Both the position numbers and the translations under genes were made by a program. From positions 62,001 to 126,000 of the forward strand of contig JAJPKM010000044.1 of the NCBI GenBank assembly GCA_021323735.1: a stretch of 64,000 nucleotides of DNA. Direction: 5' to 3'. Below are positions 42,737-50,968 of the stretch, piece after piece (the first letter of the stretch is position 1; each line of letters opens with the position of its first letter). This DNA comes from Gammaproteobacteria bacterium (GTDB lineage: Bacteria > Pseudomonadota > Gammaproteobacteria > Steroidobacterales > Steroidobacteraceae). A model generated the notes under the pieces. That model ran no database searches, was not told the DNA's origin, and saw only the letters and a program-made list of their open reading frames with translations.

Positions 42737-44820
42737 GCCAGCCAGCCGATGACGGTCGAACGCAGCCGTGCCTTGAGCCGATCCCAGGTGCTCGGGTTCA
42801 CGATGACGTCGGCTCGGTAAAATGAGGGGCAGAGCACCGCCGCGTGTGCGACTTCTCCGCACACGCCACAGCCTACGCAGCTGTTGTCGACATGGGCCAC
42901 GGGGTCGCGCCGCAGCGGGTCAGGATTGCTCTTGACGGTGAGCGACGGGCAGCCGGAGAGGCGGATGCAGGAATGATCGCCGGTGCACACCTCCGAGTCG
43001 ATACCGAAGCGCTCGCGCACCACCCGCCGACCCGCACCGATCAGTGCTTTGATCGCCGGGGCGACCCGGCGTTGGCGGCTGAGCTGGCACTCGCCCTCTG
43101 CGATGACGATCTTGGGCCCGGTAAACTTGGTGAGTAACGCTTCCCTCAAGACCGACATCGTCTGCTTCATGTCGTAGGTGCGGATGGTGCGCACCCACTC
43201 GACGCCGACGCCGCGCACGGCGGCTTCGATGCGATTTCGGCCCCGGCGGCCCTTGATCTCGGCCGAAGAGGATGGAATGTACTGGCCGCCGGTGGCGGCC
43301 GAGTAGCCGTTGTCCACAATGATGGTGACGCCGTCATGGCGATTGAAAACGGCGTTGCCGATGCCGCTGGTCAAACCGTTGTGCCAGAAGCCGCCGTCGC
43401 CCATCATGGACAGCGCGCGCCGCGGATTGGGAACATTGAACGACGCACCGCCCGCCGCACCCAGCCCATACCCCATGATGGTGCCCCCGAGATCGAACGG
43501 CGGCAGTGTCGAGAATGAATGGCAGCCGATATCGGCGCTCACCTGCATCGGGCCCATTTCGCGTGCCAGGAGTTTCATGGAGGCAAATAGCGGACGCTCG
43601 GGGCAGCCGGTGCACAGCCCCGACGGGCGCACGGGGACATTGCGCGCCAGCATGGCCGCCGGCAGCAACGGAATATCCGCGGCCGGCAATCGGCCGAACT
43701 CGGCCAAGAACTTGCGGATGCCGGCGATGACGACGGCACCGGTATATTCGCCCGCCATGGGCAGCGGACCCTTGCCGACGATGCGGGTCTGCACATCCGC
43801 CTGCCGAAAGAACAGGCTTGCCGCCTGCTCGATGAATTCGGGCTGGCCCTCTTCGATGATCAGAATGGCGCGTTTGCCCGCCGCGAAGGTGGTGAATTCT
43901 TCCGGCAGCAACGGGTAGGTGACGTTGAGCACGTACAGAGGAATCTTGGTTGCGCCGAAGACGTCGGCCAGCCCCAAGCGCTCGAGCGCGCGCAGCACCG
44001 TGTTGTACAGCCCGCCTTGCAGCACGATGCCCACATCGCAGGCATTGTCGGTGCCGAAATATTCGTTCAGCTTGCGATCACGGATGAACTTGACGGCCGC
44101 CGGCCAGCGCTGTTCGACCTTCGCGCGCTCCTGTGCGTAAGTGGACGGTGGCAGGATGATCTTGTCGAACGTTCGACTGGGATGGTCCATGGCCTGCTGC
44201 AGCGTAAATGCCGGGCGGCGGTTGTCCTTCGCGCGGAACCTGCCTACCACGTGACAGGCGCGGATGCGCAGCATGAGCATGACCGGTGAGTTGCTTGCCT
44301 CGGACAGCTCGAAACCCTGCTCCACGGCCTGCACGATGCACGGCAGATTCGGCCGCGGATCGAGCAGCCACATTTGGGATTTCATGGCGAACGCATGCGT
44401 ACGTTCCTGCATGATGCTGGCGCCTTCGCCGTAGTCCTCGCCCAGTACGATGAGCGCGCCGCCGATGACGCCCGCGGACGCCAAGTTGGACAGCGCATCG
44501 GAGGCCACATTGGTGCCGACCGTGGATTTCCAGGTGACGGCGCCGCGGATGGGATAGTTGACCGAGGCAGCCAGCATCGCCGCCGCGGTTGCTTCGCTTG
44601 CCGAGGACTCGAACCGTACGCCCAGATCGCTCAAGATGGCGCTGGCGTCGGCCAGCACATCCATCAAGTGAGAGATGGGTGCGCCTTGATAGCCACCTAC
44701 ATAGCCGACGCCCGATTGCAGCAGCGCCTTGGTGACGGCCAAGATGCCTTCGCCTTCGAACTCGGCGCCCGCGCTCAAGCGCAGTGACTGGACTTCCTTC
44801 GCGAACGAGCGTTCAGCCAT
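42733..44820 (-). CDS. iorA: Indolepyruvate:ferredoxin oxidoreductase alpha subunit
   Basis: 695 residues with an AAGGAG site seven bases upstream of the ATG. Pyrimidine-binding domain first (GVGYVGGYQGAPISHLMDVLADA), ThDP-binding PP domain in the middle (SADIGCHSFSTLPPFDLGGTIMGYGLGAAGGASFNVPNPRRALSMMGDGGFWHNGLTSGIGNAVFNRHDGVTIIVDNGYSAATGGQ), and a C-terminal cysteine region (SCVGCGVCGEVAHAAVLCPSF) in which the iron-sulfur motif is reduced compared with archaeal IorA. It follows pdxH by 27 bp, so pyridoxal-phosphate supply for the transaminase step may be co-expressed. Confidence 0.9.
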   Translation of the reverse strand: MAERSFAKEVQSLRLSAGAEFEGEGILAVTKALLQSGVGYVGGYQGAPISHLMDVLADASAILSDLGVRFESSASEATAAAMLAASVNYPIRGAVTWKSTVGTNVASDALSNLASAGVIGGALIVLGEDYGEGASIMQERTHAFAMKSQMWLLDPRPNLPCIVQAVEQGFELSEASNSPVMLMLRIRACHVVGRFRAKDNRRPAFTLQQAMDHPSRTFDKIILPPSTYAQERAKVEQRWPAAVKFIRDRKLNEYFGTDNACDVGIVLQGGLYNTVLRALERLGLADVFGATKIPLYVLNVTYPLLPEEFTTFAAGKRAILIIEEGQPEFIEQAASLFFRQADVQTRIVGKGPLPMAGEYTGAVVIAGIRKFLAEFGRLPAADIPLLPAAMLARNVPVRPSGLCTGCPERPLFASMKLLAREMGPMQVSADIGCHSFSTLPPFDLGGTIMGYGLGAAGGASFNVPNPRRALSMMGDGGFWHNGLTSGIGNAVFNRHDGVTIIVDNGYSAATGGQYIPSSSAEIKGRRGRNRIEAAVRGVGVEWVRTIRTYDMKQTMSVLREALLTKFTGPKIVIAEGECQLSRQRRVAPAIKALIGAGRRVVRERFGIDSEVCTGDHSCIRLSGCPSLTVKSNPDPLRRDPVAHVDNSCVGCGVCGEVAHAAVLCPSFYRADVIVNPSTWDRLKARLRSTVIGWLA

Positions 44821-44847
44821 GTCGGACTCCTTATAAAGGTTGCGACA

Positions 44848-45549
44848 TCAAGGTTGCAACCGAGTGGCTGACCAGGCAGTGGCCCCCGTGCCGGCGGCCC
44901 CATGCAGGGATCGGGTCCAGCGTGCGCGGTCGTGGATACGGTATTCGCCCTCCACCCAAAGCTCCACGGCATCGACATACAGCCGATAACCGCCCCAGTG
45001 GGGAGGTCGTGGCACCGTCACGGAGATTTCGTCGGGCTCGGCCGAACCCGGGCCATCATAAGGAATACCGAAGCGCTGCGCCTCGCGTGCCACGGCGGCG
45101 GCGAGCGCCTGGCGCGACTCCACGGGCTGGCTCTGCCGGCTTGCCCAGACCCCGACCTGTTTTTGCCAGGGACGGGTTCGATGATAGGCATCATTCTCCA
45201 GGTCCGAGAGCGGCTGGACCTGGCCCTCGGCGCGTACTTGGCGATGCAGATGGTCCCAATGGAATACGATGGCTGCCCGGGGATTGGCCTTGAGCTCGCT
45301 GCCCTTGCGCGAAGCATAGTTGGTGTAAAAGAGTAGATAGCCCTGCTGCGCCGCAATTTCCTTGCAGAGCACTACGCGGGCTGAAGGATGGCCGCGGTCG
45401 TCGACAGTCGCCAGGACCATGGCGTCCGGGTTGGGCTGGGCGGCATGCCGCTTGGCCTCTGCCAACCATTGCGCCGCGAGGTCGAGCGGGTTTGCGGGCA
45501 GGGGGTCGGGCAGGGTTTCGGTCCAAAATGTCTTTTTGTTGCTGCTCAT
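44848..45549 (-). CDS. pdxH: Pyridoxamine 5'-phosphate oxidase
   Basis: 233 residues. FMN-binding split-barrel: NPDAMVLATVDDRGHPSARVVLCKEIAAQQGYLLFYTNYASRKGSELKANPRAAIVFHWDHLHRQVRAEGQV, and the C-terminal PHWGGYRLYVDAVELWVEGEYRIHDRARW signature. It oxidises pyridoxine/pyridoxamine phosphate to pyridoxal phosphate. It ends with a nonstandard extension after the usual RxxP end (SLHGAAGTGATAWSATRLQP). Divergent from tyrA. Confidence 0.94.
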   Translation of the reverse strand: MSSNKKTFWTETLPDPLPANPLDLAAQWLAEAKRHAAQPNPDAMVLATVDDRGHPSARVVLCKEIAAQQGYLLFYTNYASRKGSELKANPRAAIVFHWDHLHRQVRAEGQVQPLSDLENDAYHRTRPWQKQVGVWASRQSQPVESRQALAAAVAREAQRFGIPYDGPGSAEPDEISVTVPRPPHWGGYRLYVDAVELWVEGEYRIHDRARWTRSLHGAAGTGATAWSATRLQP

Positions 45550-45593
45550 AAGAGAATGTTAGCTGTGCCGATGGAAACATGGAGCTTTGTTTA

Positions 45594-46697
45594 ATGAATC
45601 TGGATGAATTGCGTTCGGCATTGACGGACCTCGACGGTCAGTTGTTGGAGTTGGTGGCGCGCCGCCAGGCTTTGAGTCAGCAGGTGGCCGCCGTGAAGCG
45701 CTCCACGGGGCGGGCGACCCGGGATTTCGCGCGCGAGCGCGATGTGATCTTGCGTGGCCGTACAACGGCGGAACGTCTGGGAATTTCGGCCGACCTGGCC
45801 GAATCGCTGCTGCGCCAGCTGATCCAGTCCTCCCTGGCCACCCAGGAGCAGGCTCGCGTGGCCGCGCAGGCGCATGGGAGCGGCAAACGTGCCTTGGTCA
45901 TTGGGGGGCATGGCAAGATGGGCGGTTGGTTCGCCGAGTTCTTGGCCTCTCAGGGGTTTCGCGTCGCCATTGCGGATCCTAAAGGGGGGCTGGCGGGCTT
46001 TGACGTCGTCGCGGACTGGCAGACGGATCCCTTGGATTTCGATCTCATCGTGCTCGCCACGCCGCTGTCCGCCACGGCCAGCCTGCTTCAGGTGCTGGCG
46101 CGCCGCGCGCCGCGGGGCCTGATTTTCGATTTGGGTTCGCTCAAGACCCCGCTGCGGGCGGGGCTGGATGCCCTGGTCAAGGCCGGCTGCCGGGTGACGT
46201 CGGTGCATCCGATGTTCGGACCCGACACCGAATTATTGTCCGGCCGGCACGTGATCTTCATCGACCTCGGAAATTCCGAGGCACTGGCGCAGGCCCAGGA
46301 ATTGTTCGCACCCACCATGGCCGAGCGGGTGGTCATGGATCTTGACGAACACGATCGCTTGATTGCCTACGTACTGGGCCTGTCGCACGCCCTGAATATC
46401 GCCTTCTTCACGGCGCTTGCCGACAGCGGCGAAGCGGCGCCTAGATTGGCGAAGCTGTCGAGCACGACCTTCGATGCTCAGCTGGAGGTGGCAAGCCGGG
46501 TGGCGGCTGAGAGCCCTGATCTGTATTTTGAAATCCAAAGCTTGAACGACTACGGCAGTGAATCGCTGCTGGCGCTGCAGAATGCCGTGGAGCGGCTGGT
46601 GACCACCGTCGGAACCAGGAATGCGACGGAGTTCACGGCGCTCATGAATCGCGGCAGAGCTTACTTGGACGTGCGCGCGGCGGCCCGCGCGGGTTGA
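45594..46697 (+). CDS. tyrA: Fused chorismate mutase / prephenate dehydrogenase
   Basis: 367 residues from the ATG at 45594 (GGAG ten bases upstream). AroQ chorismate mutase domain at 1-90 ([34 protein letters not shown]) and a prephenate dehydrogenase domain from about 100 ([66 protein letters not shown]). It makes 4-hydroxyphenylpyruvate for tyrosine, as in enterobacterial TyrA. Confidence 0.94.
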   Translation: MNLDELRSALTDLDGQLLELVARRQALSQQVAAVKRSTGRATRDFARERDVILRGRTTAERLGISADLAESLLRQLIQSSLATQEQARVAAQAHGSGKRALVIGGHGKMGGWFAEFLASQGFRVAIADPKGGLAGFDVVADWQTDPLDFDLIVLATPLSATASLLQVLARRAPRGLIFDLGSLKTPLRAGLDALVKAGCRVTSVHPMFGPDTELLSGRHVIFIDLGNSEALAQAQELFAPTMAERVVMDLDEHDRLIAYVLGLSHALNIAFFTALADSGEAAPRLAKLSSTTFDAQLEVASRVAAESPDLYFEIQSLNDYGSESLLALQNAVERLVTTVGTRNATEFTALMNRGRAYLDVRAAARAG

Positions 46698-46707
46698 AGG
46701 AATGACC

Positions 46708-47805
46708 ATGCCTGAAGTCGACGAGAGCCGGGAGAACGACGACCTTCGCAAACGCCTCGCGGAAATGACGGCGGAGGCCTCGAACAACGAGACCATCATG
46801 AAGCGCACGCAGGCGCGCGAACTGACGCTGCTGCGCGCCGACACGTTATCGCAGCTGCTACATGTCATGGTCGACGGTCTGCGCGAGTCGTATGCGCTCG
46901 ACGCTGTGAGCGTGGTGTTGCTCGATCCGCAGCACGAAGTACGGCATTTGCTGGTCGCCGGGGGAGATCGCCCAGAGGAGTTCAAGCAAATTTTCTTCGT
47001 CGACTCCCTGGTGGGGCTGGCCCCGCAGCTCGCTGTGCTGCACAAGCCCTGGCTCGGCCCCTTCGTGGGAGCCGACCACCACCTGCTCTTCCCGGGGATC
47101 GGGAATCTGAAGAGCGTCGCCTTGGTGCCGTTGCCGCGCAAGGATCGGGTTACCGGTGCCCTGTGCTTCGGCAGCCGCGACGCGGCGCGCTTTACGCGCC
47201 ATCACGGAACGGATTTCCTGTCGCATTTGGGGGCGGTCGGCGCGGTGTGTATCGAGAATGCCGTCAACCGCGCGCGGCTGCTGCGCGCCGGCATCACGGA
47301 CTTCCTGACCGGTTGGCACAATCGACGCTACTTGCAGCAGCGCCTGAAGGAAGAACTGGCCCGCGCGCAACGGCGCGGCGGCAGCATTGCCTGCTTGATG
47401 ATCGACATCGATCGATTCAAGGCCGTCAACGACGGATATGGGCATTTGGCGGGCGATAACGCACTCAAAGAGGTCGCGCACCGCATCGAGGGGCAGATTC
47501 GCAGCATGGACACCGCCGCGCGCTTCGGCGGCGACGAACTGGCCATCCTATTGCCCGAAGCCACGGCGGCAGAGGCGGCAAGGCTGGGGGAGCGCATTCG
47601 AGACGTGATTGCCGCGCAACCGTTCGCACTCAATTCGCAGATTTCTCGCGGCCTGACCGTTTCCGTGGGCGTTGCCGCCGTCTCTCCCGGTAGAGACGAT
47701 GCGGATTTGAAGGCGCTGGCGGACCGCCTGGTTGCCGATGCCGACGCGGCGCTGTATCGCGCCAAGGCGCTGGGCAGGAATCGGGTTCAAGTGGGGGCCG
47801 GCTAA
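46708..47805 (+). CDS. Diguanylate cyclase with DUF484/GAF-like sensor
   Basis: 365 residues from the ATG at 46708, which sits six bases after AAGGA (an ATG at 46702 touches that site and is less likely). Residues 1-190 form a coiled segment and GAF/DUF484-like domain; 195-365 a GGDEF domain (ITDFLTGWHNRRYLQQRLKEELARAQRRGGSIACLMIDIDRFKAVNDGYGHLAGDNAL). The active-site loop reads FGGDEL instead of GGDEF, and an RSMD I-site lies five residues before it. It likely makes cyclic di-GMP with product inhibition; no EAL domain. It follows tyrA by 10 bp. Confidence 0.9.
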   Translation: MPEVDESRENDDLRKRLAEMTAEASNNETIMKRTQARELTLLRADTLSQLLHVMVDGLRESYALDAVSVVLLDPQHEVRHLLVAGGDRPEEFKQIFFVDSLVGLAPQLAVLHKPWLGPFVGADHHLLFPGIGNLKSVALVPLPRKDRVTGALCFGSRDAARFTRHHGTDFLSHLGAVGAVCIENAVNRARLLRAGITDFLTGWHNRRYLQQRLKEELARAQRRGGSIACLMIDIDRFKAVNDGYGHLAGDNALKEVAHRIEGQIRSMDTAARFGGDELAILLPEATAAEAARLGERIRDVIAAQPFALNSQISRGLTVSVGVAAVSPGRDDADLKALADRLVADADAALYRAKALGRNRVQVGAG

Positions 47806-47889
47806 CAGCGCGCTCCGCGATAGCCGGTTACTGGCCCATCGCTACTGCAGCGCAATAGACAATCCATTAAATTCGATGGCTCTATTGAA

Positions 47890-47905
47890 CTGTATTTATA
47901 TACAG
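47890..47905. promoter_or_regulatory. LexA (SOS) box
   Basis: CTGT-N8-ACAG with an AT-only middle; extended sequence AACTGTATTTATATACAGTT (47888-47907) is palindromic at almost every position and matches the gammaproteobacterial LexA consensus TACTG(TA)5CAGTA closely. It lies 57 bp before the start of the unknown gene at 47963, in a 157-bp gap otherwise empty. Confidence 0.75.
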
Positions 47906-47962
47906 TTAGCGACCTGTATGCTACATTTCTACGCAGCGATAATCAGCGGGAGCGAGGAAACT

Positions 47963-48373
47963 ATGGTTACGCGGCAGCGCTCGTCAAAGACCCGGCGGCC
48001 TGGAAGTAGACCCCTCACCACGCCGGACGACGTGCAAAATCGGCACGAGTATGGTGTGCCGGTCCCAAAACGTCTGCGGGAAGCGATCCAAGCCGAACGC
48101 GACAACCTCTGCAAAGCCGAGTCGCTGCTCGCCTGCATGGCCGTCTCGTTGGAATATCAAGACGATCCCTTCAACGGCCCGTACTTTCCCCCGGTGGCGC
48201 AGCTGGCGCGCGAGTTGGTGGCGCGGTCCATCGACGGTTTGGATCCGGGAGTGTTGCGCGAGCGCCTGCTGCGAAACAAGGTCAAGGAGGAGTTTTGCGC
48301 GGTTCTCGAAACCCGGGCAGCCGTCTTTATACAAGGCGAGTTGGTCGTAAACCCTTACCGCTGCGCCGCCTAG
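47963..48373 (+). CDS. Hypothetical protein, predicted SOS-regulated
   Basis: 136 residues from the ATG at 47963 with GAGGAAA two bases upstream. No family is recognised. Basic N-terminus (MVTRQRSSKTRRPGSRP) suggests nucleic-acid contact; the rest is helical and mixed charge (VPVPKRLREAIQAERDNLCKAESLLACMAVSLEYQDDPFNGPYFPPVAQLARELVARSIDGLDP). No signal peptide or membrane helix. A near-perfect LexA box sits 57 bp upstream, so expression should rise on DNA damage. Its position at the edge of the accessory island leaves open whether it belongs to the core chromosome. Confidence 0.65.
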   Translation: MVTRQRSSKTRRPGSRPLTTPDDVQNRHEYGVPVPKRLREAIQAERDNLCKAESLLACMAVSLEYQDDPFNGPYFPPVAQLARELVARSIDGLDPGVLRERLLRNKVKEEFCAVLETRAAVFIQGELVVNPYRCAA

Positions 48374-48395
48374 CCAGTCCATGACGTTGTGCCGG

Positions 48396-49442
48396 TCAGA
48401 TGGGACGCTCGGATTTCTTGTTGAGCTCGGAGCAGAATGCCATTACGGCCGCTGAGCCGAAATACTCCCGAAACAGTGTCACATAGTGCTGGCGTCGGTG
48501 TGCCGAAAGGGTTTCGGGTCGGCACCCGAAGAAGCCCGCGGTTTGCGCACGAGTCGCGATCTTACGACTGACAATGTATGACGCACAGACGGCGCGAATC
48601 ATGGGCAGCGGGCGCTTTCGCGAATGAGAGCACAGATGATCGAGTGTCACGGTGCGTTTCCAGGCCCGCGCTTGGCGAGCTATCAGCTCTTTATCGCACA
48701 TGGCATCGAATTGCCGAACTACGTCCAGTACCGCGTCCCGAACCGCATTGCCGTGGGCTGCTACTCGTTCCCGACGCGGCGGCTGTTGACGGGTGGCGTT
48801 CCATTGCTCCTCCCTGAACTCTCTATCGCCTAACATGCGAGGGTCCTCGGGTGACCCGTGCGCGAAAAGCCATACATGTTCGGGATCCGGCGCTTTGTCG
48901 AAGCGCTCACGATAGGTGTGCTGTTGCAGTTCACGGCGACGTGCACCGCCGGACAAGATGCGAAATACGGCGTGAGTGATGAGCCCTCGCTGCCGCAAGT
49001 GTCCACGGTATACAGCGTCGCTATTCCACGAGTGCTCTGCTTCGCCGGATTGCGGTGGTCGAAGCTTAGGAATCCAGTGGATGAAATGAACGACGGGCAC
49101 GAGCCACCGTCGTGGTTGAATCAACAGGATATGAGCATGTGATCGAAACAGGCCGCCACTCTCACCGTGCGCACGGTTGAATCGTCGAGCGTACTCATGG
49201 CAGAGGTTACGCACAATGGCGCTAACGGGTGCAACGCCACTTCGAATCGCGAGATGCACTTCACTCTTTGCAACGTACCCACCATGCAACTCCGCGCCCT
49301 TTTTGTGAAGCGTCACGCGCATGACCTCTAGGAACATCCGTATATCCGCGGCACCAGTGATAAGGCGACGCCCATGCTCAGCGCGCAGCGCGATGTAGTA
49401 CGACCCGTAGGGGATGGGTGGTAATCGCTTTAGCCGGGGCAT
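48396..49442 (-). CDS. REP-associated tyrosine transposase (RAYT, IS200-like Y1 family), possibly inactive
   Basis: 348 residues from the ATG at 49442, six bases after AGGAGG. Y1-transposase fold (PIPYGSYYIALRAEHGRRLITGAADIRMFLEVMRVTLHKKGAELHGGYVAKSEVHLAIR), with the Tyr-containing helix VRNLCHEYARRFNRAHGESGGLFRSHAHILLI, and a C-terminal DnaA-like helix-turn-helix (about 270-330). The usual MPNHxHLL metal motif here reads KSEVHLAI, so the first His of the HUH pair is Glu. It marks the left edge of the accessory island. No flanking terminal repeats are obvious. Confidence 0.8.
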   Translation of the reverse strand: MPRLKRLPPIPYGSYYIALRAEHGRRLITGAADIRMFLEVMRVTLHKKGAELHGGYVAKSEVHLAIRSGVAPVSAIVRNLCHEYARRFNRAHGESGGLFRSHAHILLIQPRRWLVPVVHFIHWIPKLRPPQSGEAEHSWNSDAVYRGHLRQRGLITHAVFRILSGGARRRELQQHTYRERFDKAPDPEHVWLFAHGSPEDPRMLGDREFREEQWNATRQQPPRRERVAAHGNAVRDAVLDVVRQFDAMCDKELIARQARAWKRTVTLDHLCSHSRKRPLPMIRAVCASYIVSRKIATRAQTAGFFGCRPETLSAHRRQHYVTLFREYFGSAAVMAFCSELNKKSERPI

Positions 49443-50002
49443 TCGCATCCTCCTTGCGTACTGCCTGAATATCGATCACGGCAGTGATTCCATCTCGTCT
49501 GCGCGTCGACTATAAGTGCTGGCGAACAGTCCCGGCAATACCCGGCAGTTATGCATGTTTTGCAGTGTCGGGTAGAACTGCTTTCATGATGTGTCGCTGA
49601 ATGGACTTGCCGGTTGTTTCATCGATGCGGTGTCGGACAGCAGCCACCGCAGATAAGAATGCGAACGCGTTCTACTGGTGGTCATAAAATGACCATCGCG
49701 GTCGCCGCGTCATTTCAATTCCACCAAAGGCGCAGCTGCAAAGCGATCTGTAATTTCGCGATTGAGCCGTAACAACACATGGCAAGCACGATTTCTGCCG
49801 CAATTGCATGCATTCATCGGCCCCCAACATTGGGGATTTCCCTCATGCGGTCGTACAGCGTTTTCCCTGCAGTGCCACACCCCGGAAAATTACAGACCCA
49901 CACGAATTGAAATATCGCGTTGACAAAGCGATCGGGGCATAGTCAGGTTTGTCGTGCCAATTGGCGAACTCACCGAACATCAACTTAATTCAGGAGATTG
50001 AC
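49443..50002. other. Intergenic region upstream of the lasso peptide operon
   Basis: 560 bp without a supportable gene; no second precursor peptide is seen. GC is lower than in the flanks. A perfect TTGACA at 49920-49925 sits about 78 bases before the precursor start, but its -10 partner is weak (CAGGTT at 18-bp spacing), so the promoter is only tentative. AGGAG at 49992-49996 is the precursor's ribosome site. Confidence 0.5.
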
Positions 50003-50146
50003 ATGGAGCAGGTAAAAATTGATGAGGCCGAGCGAGTGTTGAATGAAGCATCGACGCTCGTTGATATGGGGCGCGTCTCGGAGGAAACAAAGGGAATCGT
50101 CGGTCTGGAGTTCGAGGGGCCAATGCCCACCGGCTTACCCCTCTAA
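50003..50146 (+). CDS. Lasso peptide precursor
   Basis: 47 residues from the ATG at 50003, AGGAG six bases upstream. Leader residues 1-30 carry LVDMGRVSEETK: a Leu-x3-Gly-x5-Thr-x pattern with Thr29 at the penultimate leader position, which lasso proteases need. The predicted core (50093-50143) is GIVGLEFEGPMPTGLPL: Gly1 would bond to Glu8 to give an eight-residue ring and a nine-residue tail. Glu6 would give an unprecedentedly small ring. The tail has no aromatic or Arg plug residue, only Met and Leu. The maturation genes follow directly downstream. The identity is firm from context; the core is not one I recognise. Confidence 0.88.
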   Translation: MEQVKIDEAERVLNEASTLVDMGRVSEETKGIVGLEFEGPMPTGLPL

Positions 50147-50166
50147 GTAAGCTAGCGGTGCATCTT

Positions 50167-50193
50167 GCGGCGCACCACATTCTGGTGCGCCGC
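50167..50193 (+). promoter_or_regulatory. Perfect stem-loop between lasso precursor and B gene
   Basis: Arms GCGGCGCACCA and TGGTGCGCCGC pair over 11 bp around the loop CATTC, 20 bases after the precursor stop and 37 bases before the B start. No U-tract follows, so it is probably not a full terminator. In proteobacterial lasso operons a hairpin at this place is known and is thought to keep precursor transcript in excess over the enzymes by stabilising its 3' end or attenuating read-through. Confidence 0.85.
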
Positions 50194-50230
50194 TCCTCGA
50201 AAACGAAAATTACTAATTCCGGTTCGGATC

Positions 50231-50950
50231 ATGCAATCCCGCGACTATTTCCTTCGAAGCCACATTTTCTTCTGTCTAACAGAGACATTCTGCTTCATTT
50301 TGGACTTGAAAATGGATCGGTATCTGAGTCTCGATTCACGCAGTTTCAAGTCACTCGGGCCTCACCTCCACGGATGGCCAGCTAAAGCTTTCGGCACTTC
50401 TGCAGGCTCAGAGTTGGCCCCCGCCGCAGCTAGTCTCGCTGCGGAACTAGTCGCCGCGGGAATACTCGGCATGGACCGCAATGACTCCAAGGAGGCGCGA
50501 CCAACTACGTGGCGGCTACCAACACATACGCTGCTCGACCGACCAGAACACGCATCTGCGTTGTATTGCACATCTATCTTCGCAAACTTCCTCAAGGCAA
50601 CTACGAGAGTCAATCGGCAATTGCGGGAGTCGTCATTGGAGTCAATTATTGGTTCGATCGCGAAACGAAGGGAGGCTTATGCAAGAGTTGTTCAGGCGTT
50701 CGACCGTGATTGTGCCAAATTGACGAGTGCATTCAGCAAGCTAAGGCCTGTATTCCCCAGAAACTACTTATGCCTTTTTGATTCAATAGCGCTCATTGAA
50801 TTTCTCTCCCAATACAGAATCTTCCCCACATTGGTATTTGGAGTTAGACCTGAGCCGTTCGGCGCTCATTGCTGGGTGCAAATGGCAGACATGGTCTTAA
50901 ACGACACCGTTGAGTACGCAAGTGCGTTCACTCCGATAATGGCGATCTAG
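50231..50950 (+). CDS. Lasso peptide maturation protein B (fused B1 recognition element and B2 cysteine protease)
   Basis: 239 residues from the ATG at 50231; ribosome site weak. The first 80 residues are the PqqD-like leader-recognition domain (YFLRSHIFFCLTETFCFILDLKMDRYLSLD). Residues 100-239 are the transglutaminase-like protease with catalytic Cys181 (RNYLCLFDSIALIEFL), His213 (PFGAHCWVQM) and Asp225 (VLNDTVEYASAFTPIMAI). It removes the leader so that the core N-terminus can be cyclised. Base composition is lower in GC than the core genes around the island. It ends 18 bp before the cyclase gene. Confidence 0.93.
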   Translation: MQSRDYFLRSHIFFCLTETFCFILDLKMDRYLSLDSRSFKSLGPHLHGWPAKAFGTSAGSELAPAAASLAAELVAAGILGMDRNDSKEARPTTWRLPTHTLLDRPEHASALYCTSIFANFLKATTRVNRQLRESSLESIIGSIAKRREAYARVVQAFDRDCAKLTSAFSKLRPVFPRNYLCLFDSIALIEFLSQYRIFPTLVFGVRPEPFGAHCWVQMADMVLNDTVEYASAFTPIMAI

Positions 50951-50968
50951 CTTCGAGACAGAAAGTCC

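Noticed and set aside
44838-44861. GGTTGC direct and inverted repeats at the pdxH-iorA junction as a regulatory element
   Set aside because: Too short, and overlaps the last pdxH codons; no supporting second copy elsewhere in the window.
46868-46940. Possibility that FGGDEL makes the GGDEF protein inactive
   Set aside because: Several active diguanylate cyclases tolerate a change at the last position; the Asp/Glu pair and substrate residues are intact, so inactivity is not supported.
49920-49949. TTGACA upstream of the lasso precursor as a firm sigma-70 promoter
   Set aside because: The -35 is perfect, but no acceptable -10 lies at 16-18 bp, and a FecI-type promoter could not be recognised either; kept only as a note in the intergenic entry.
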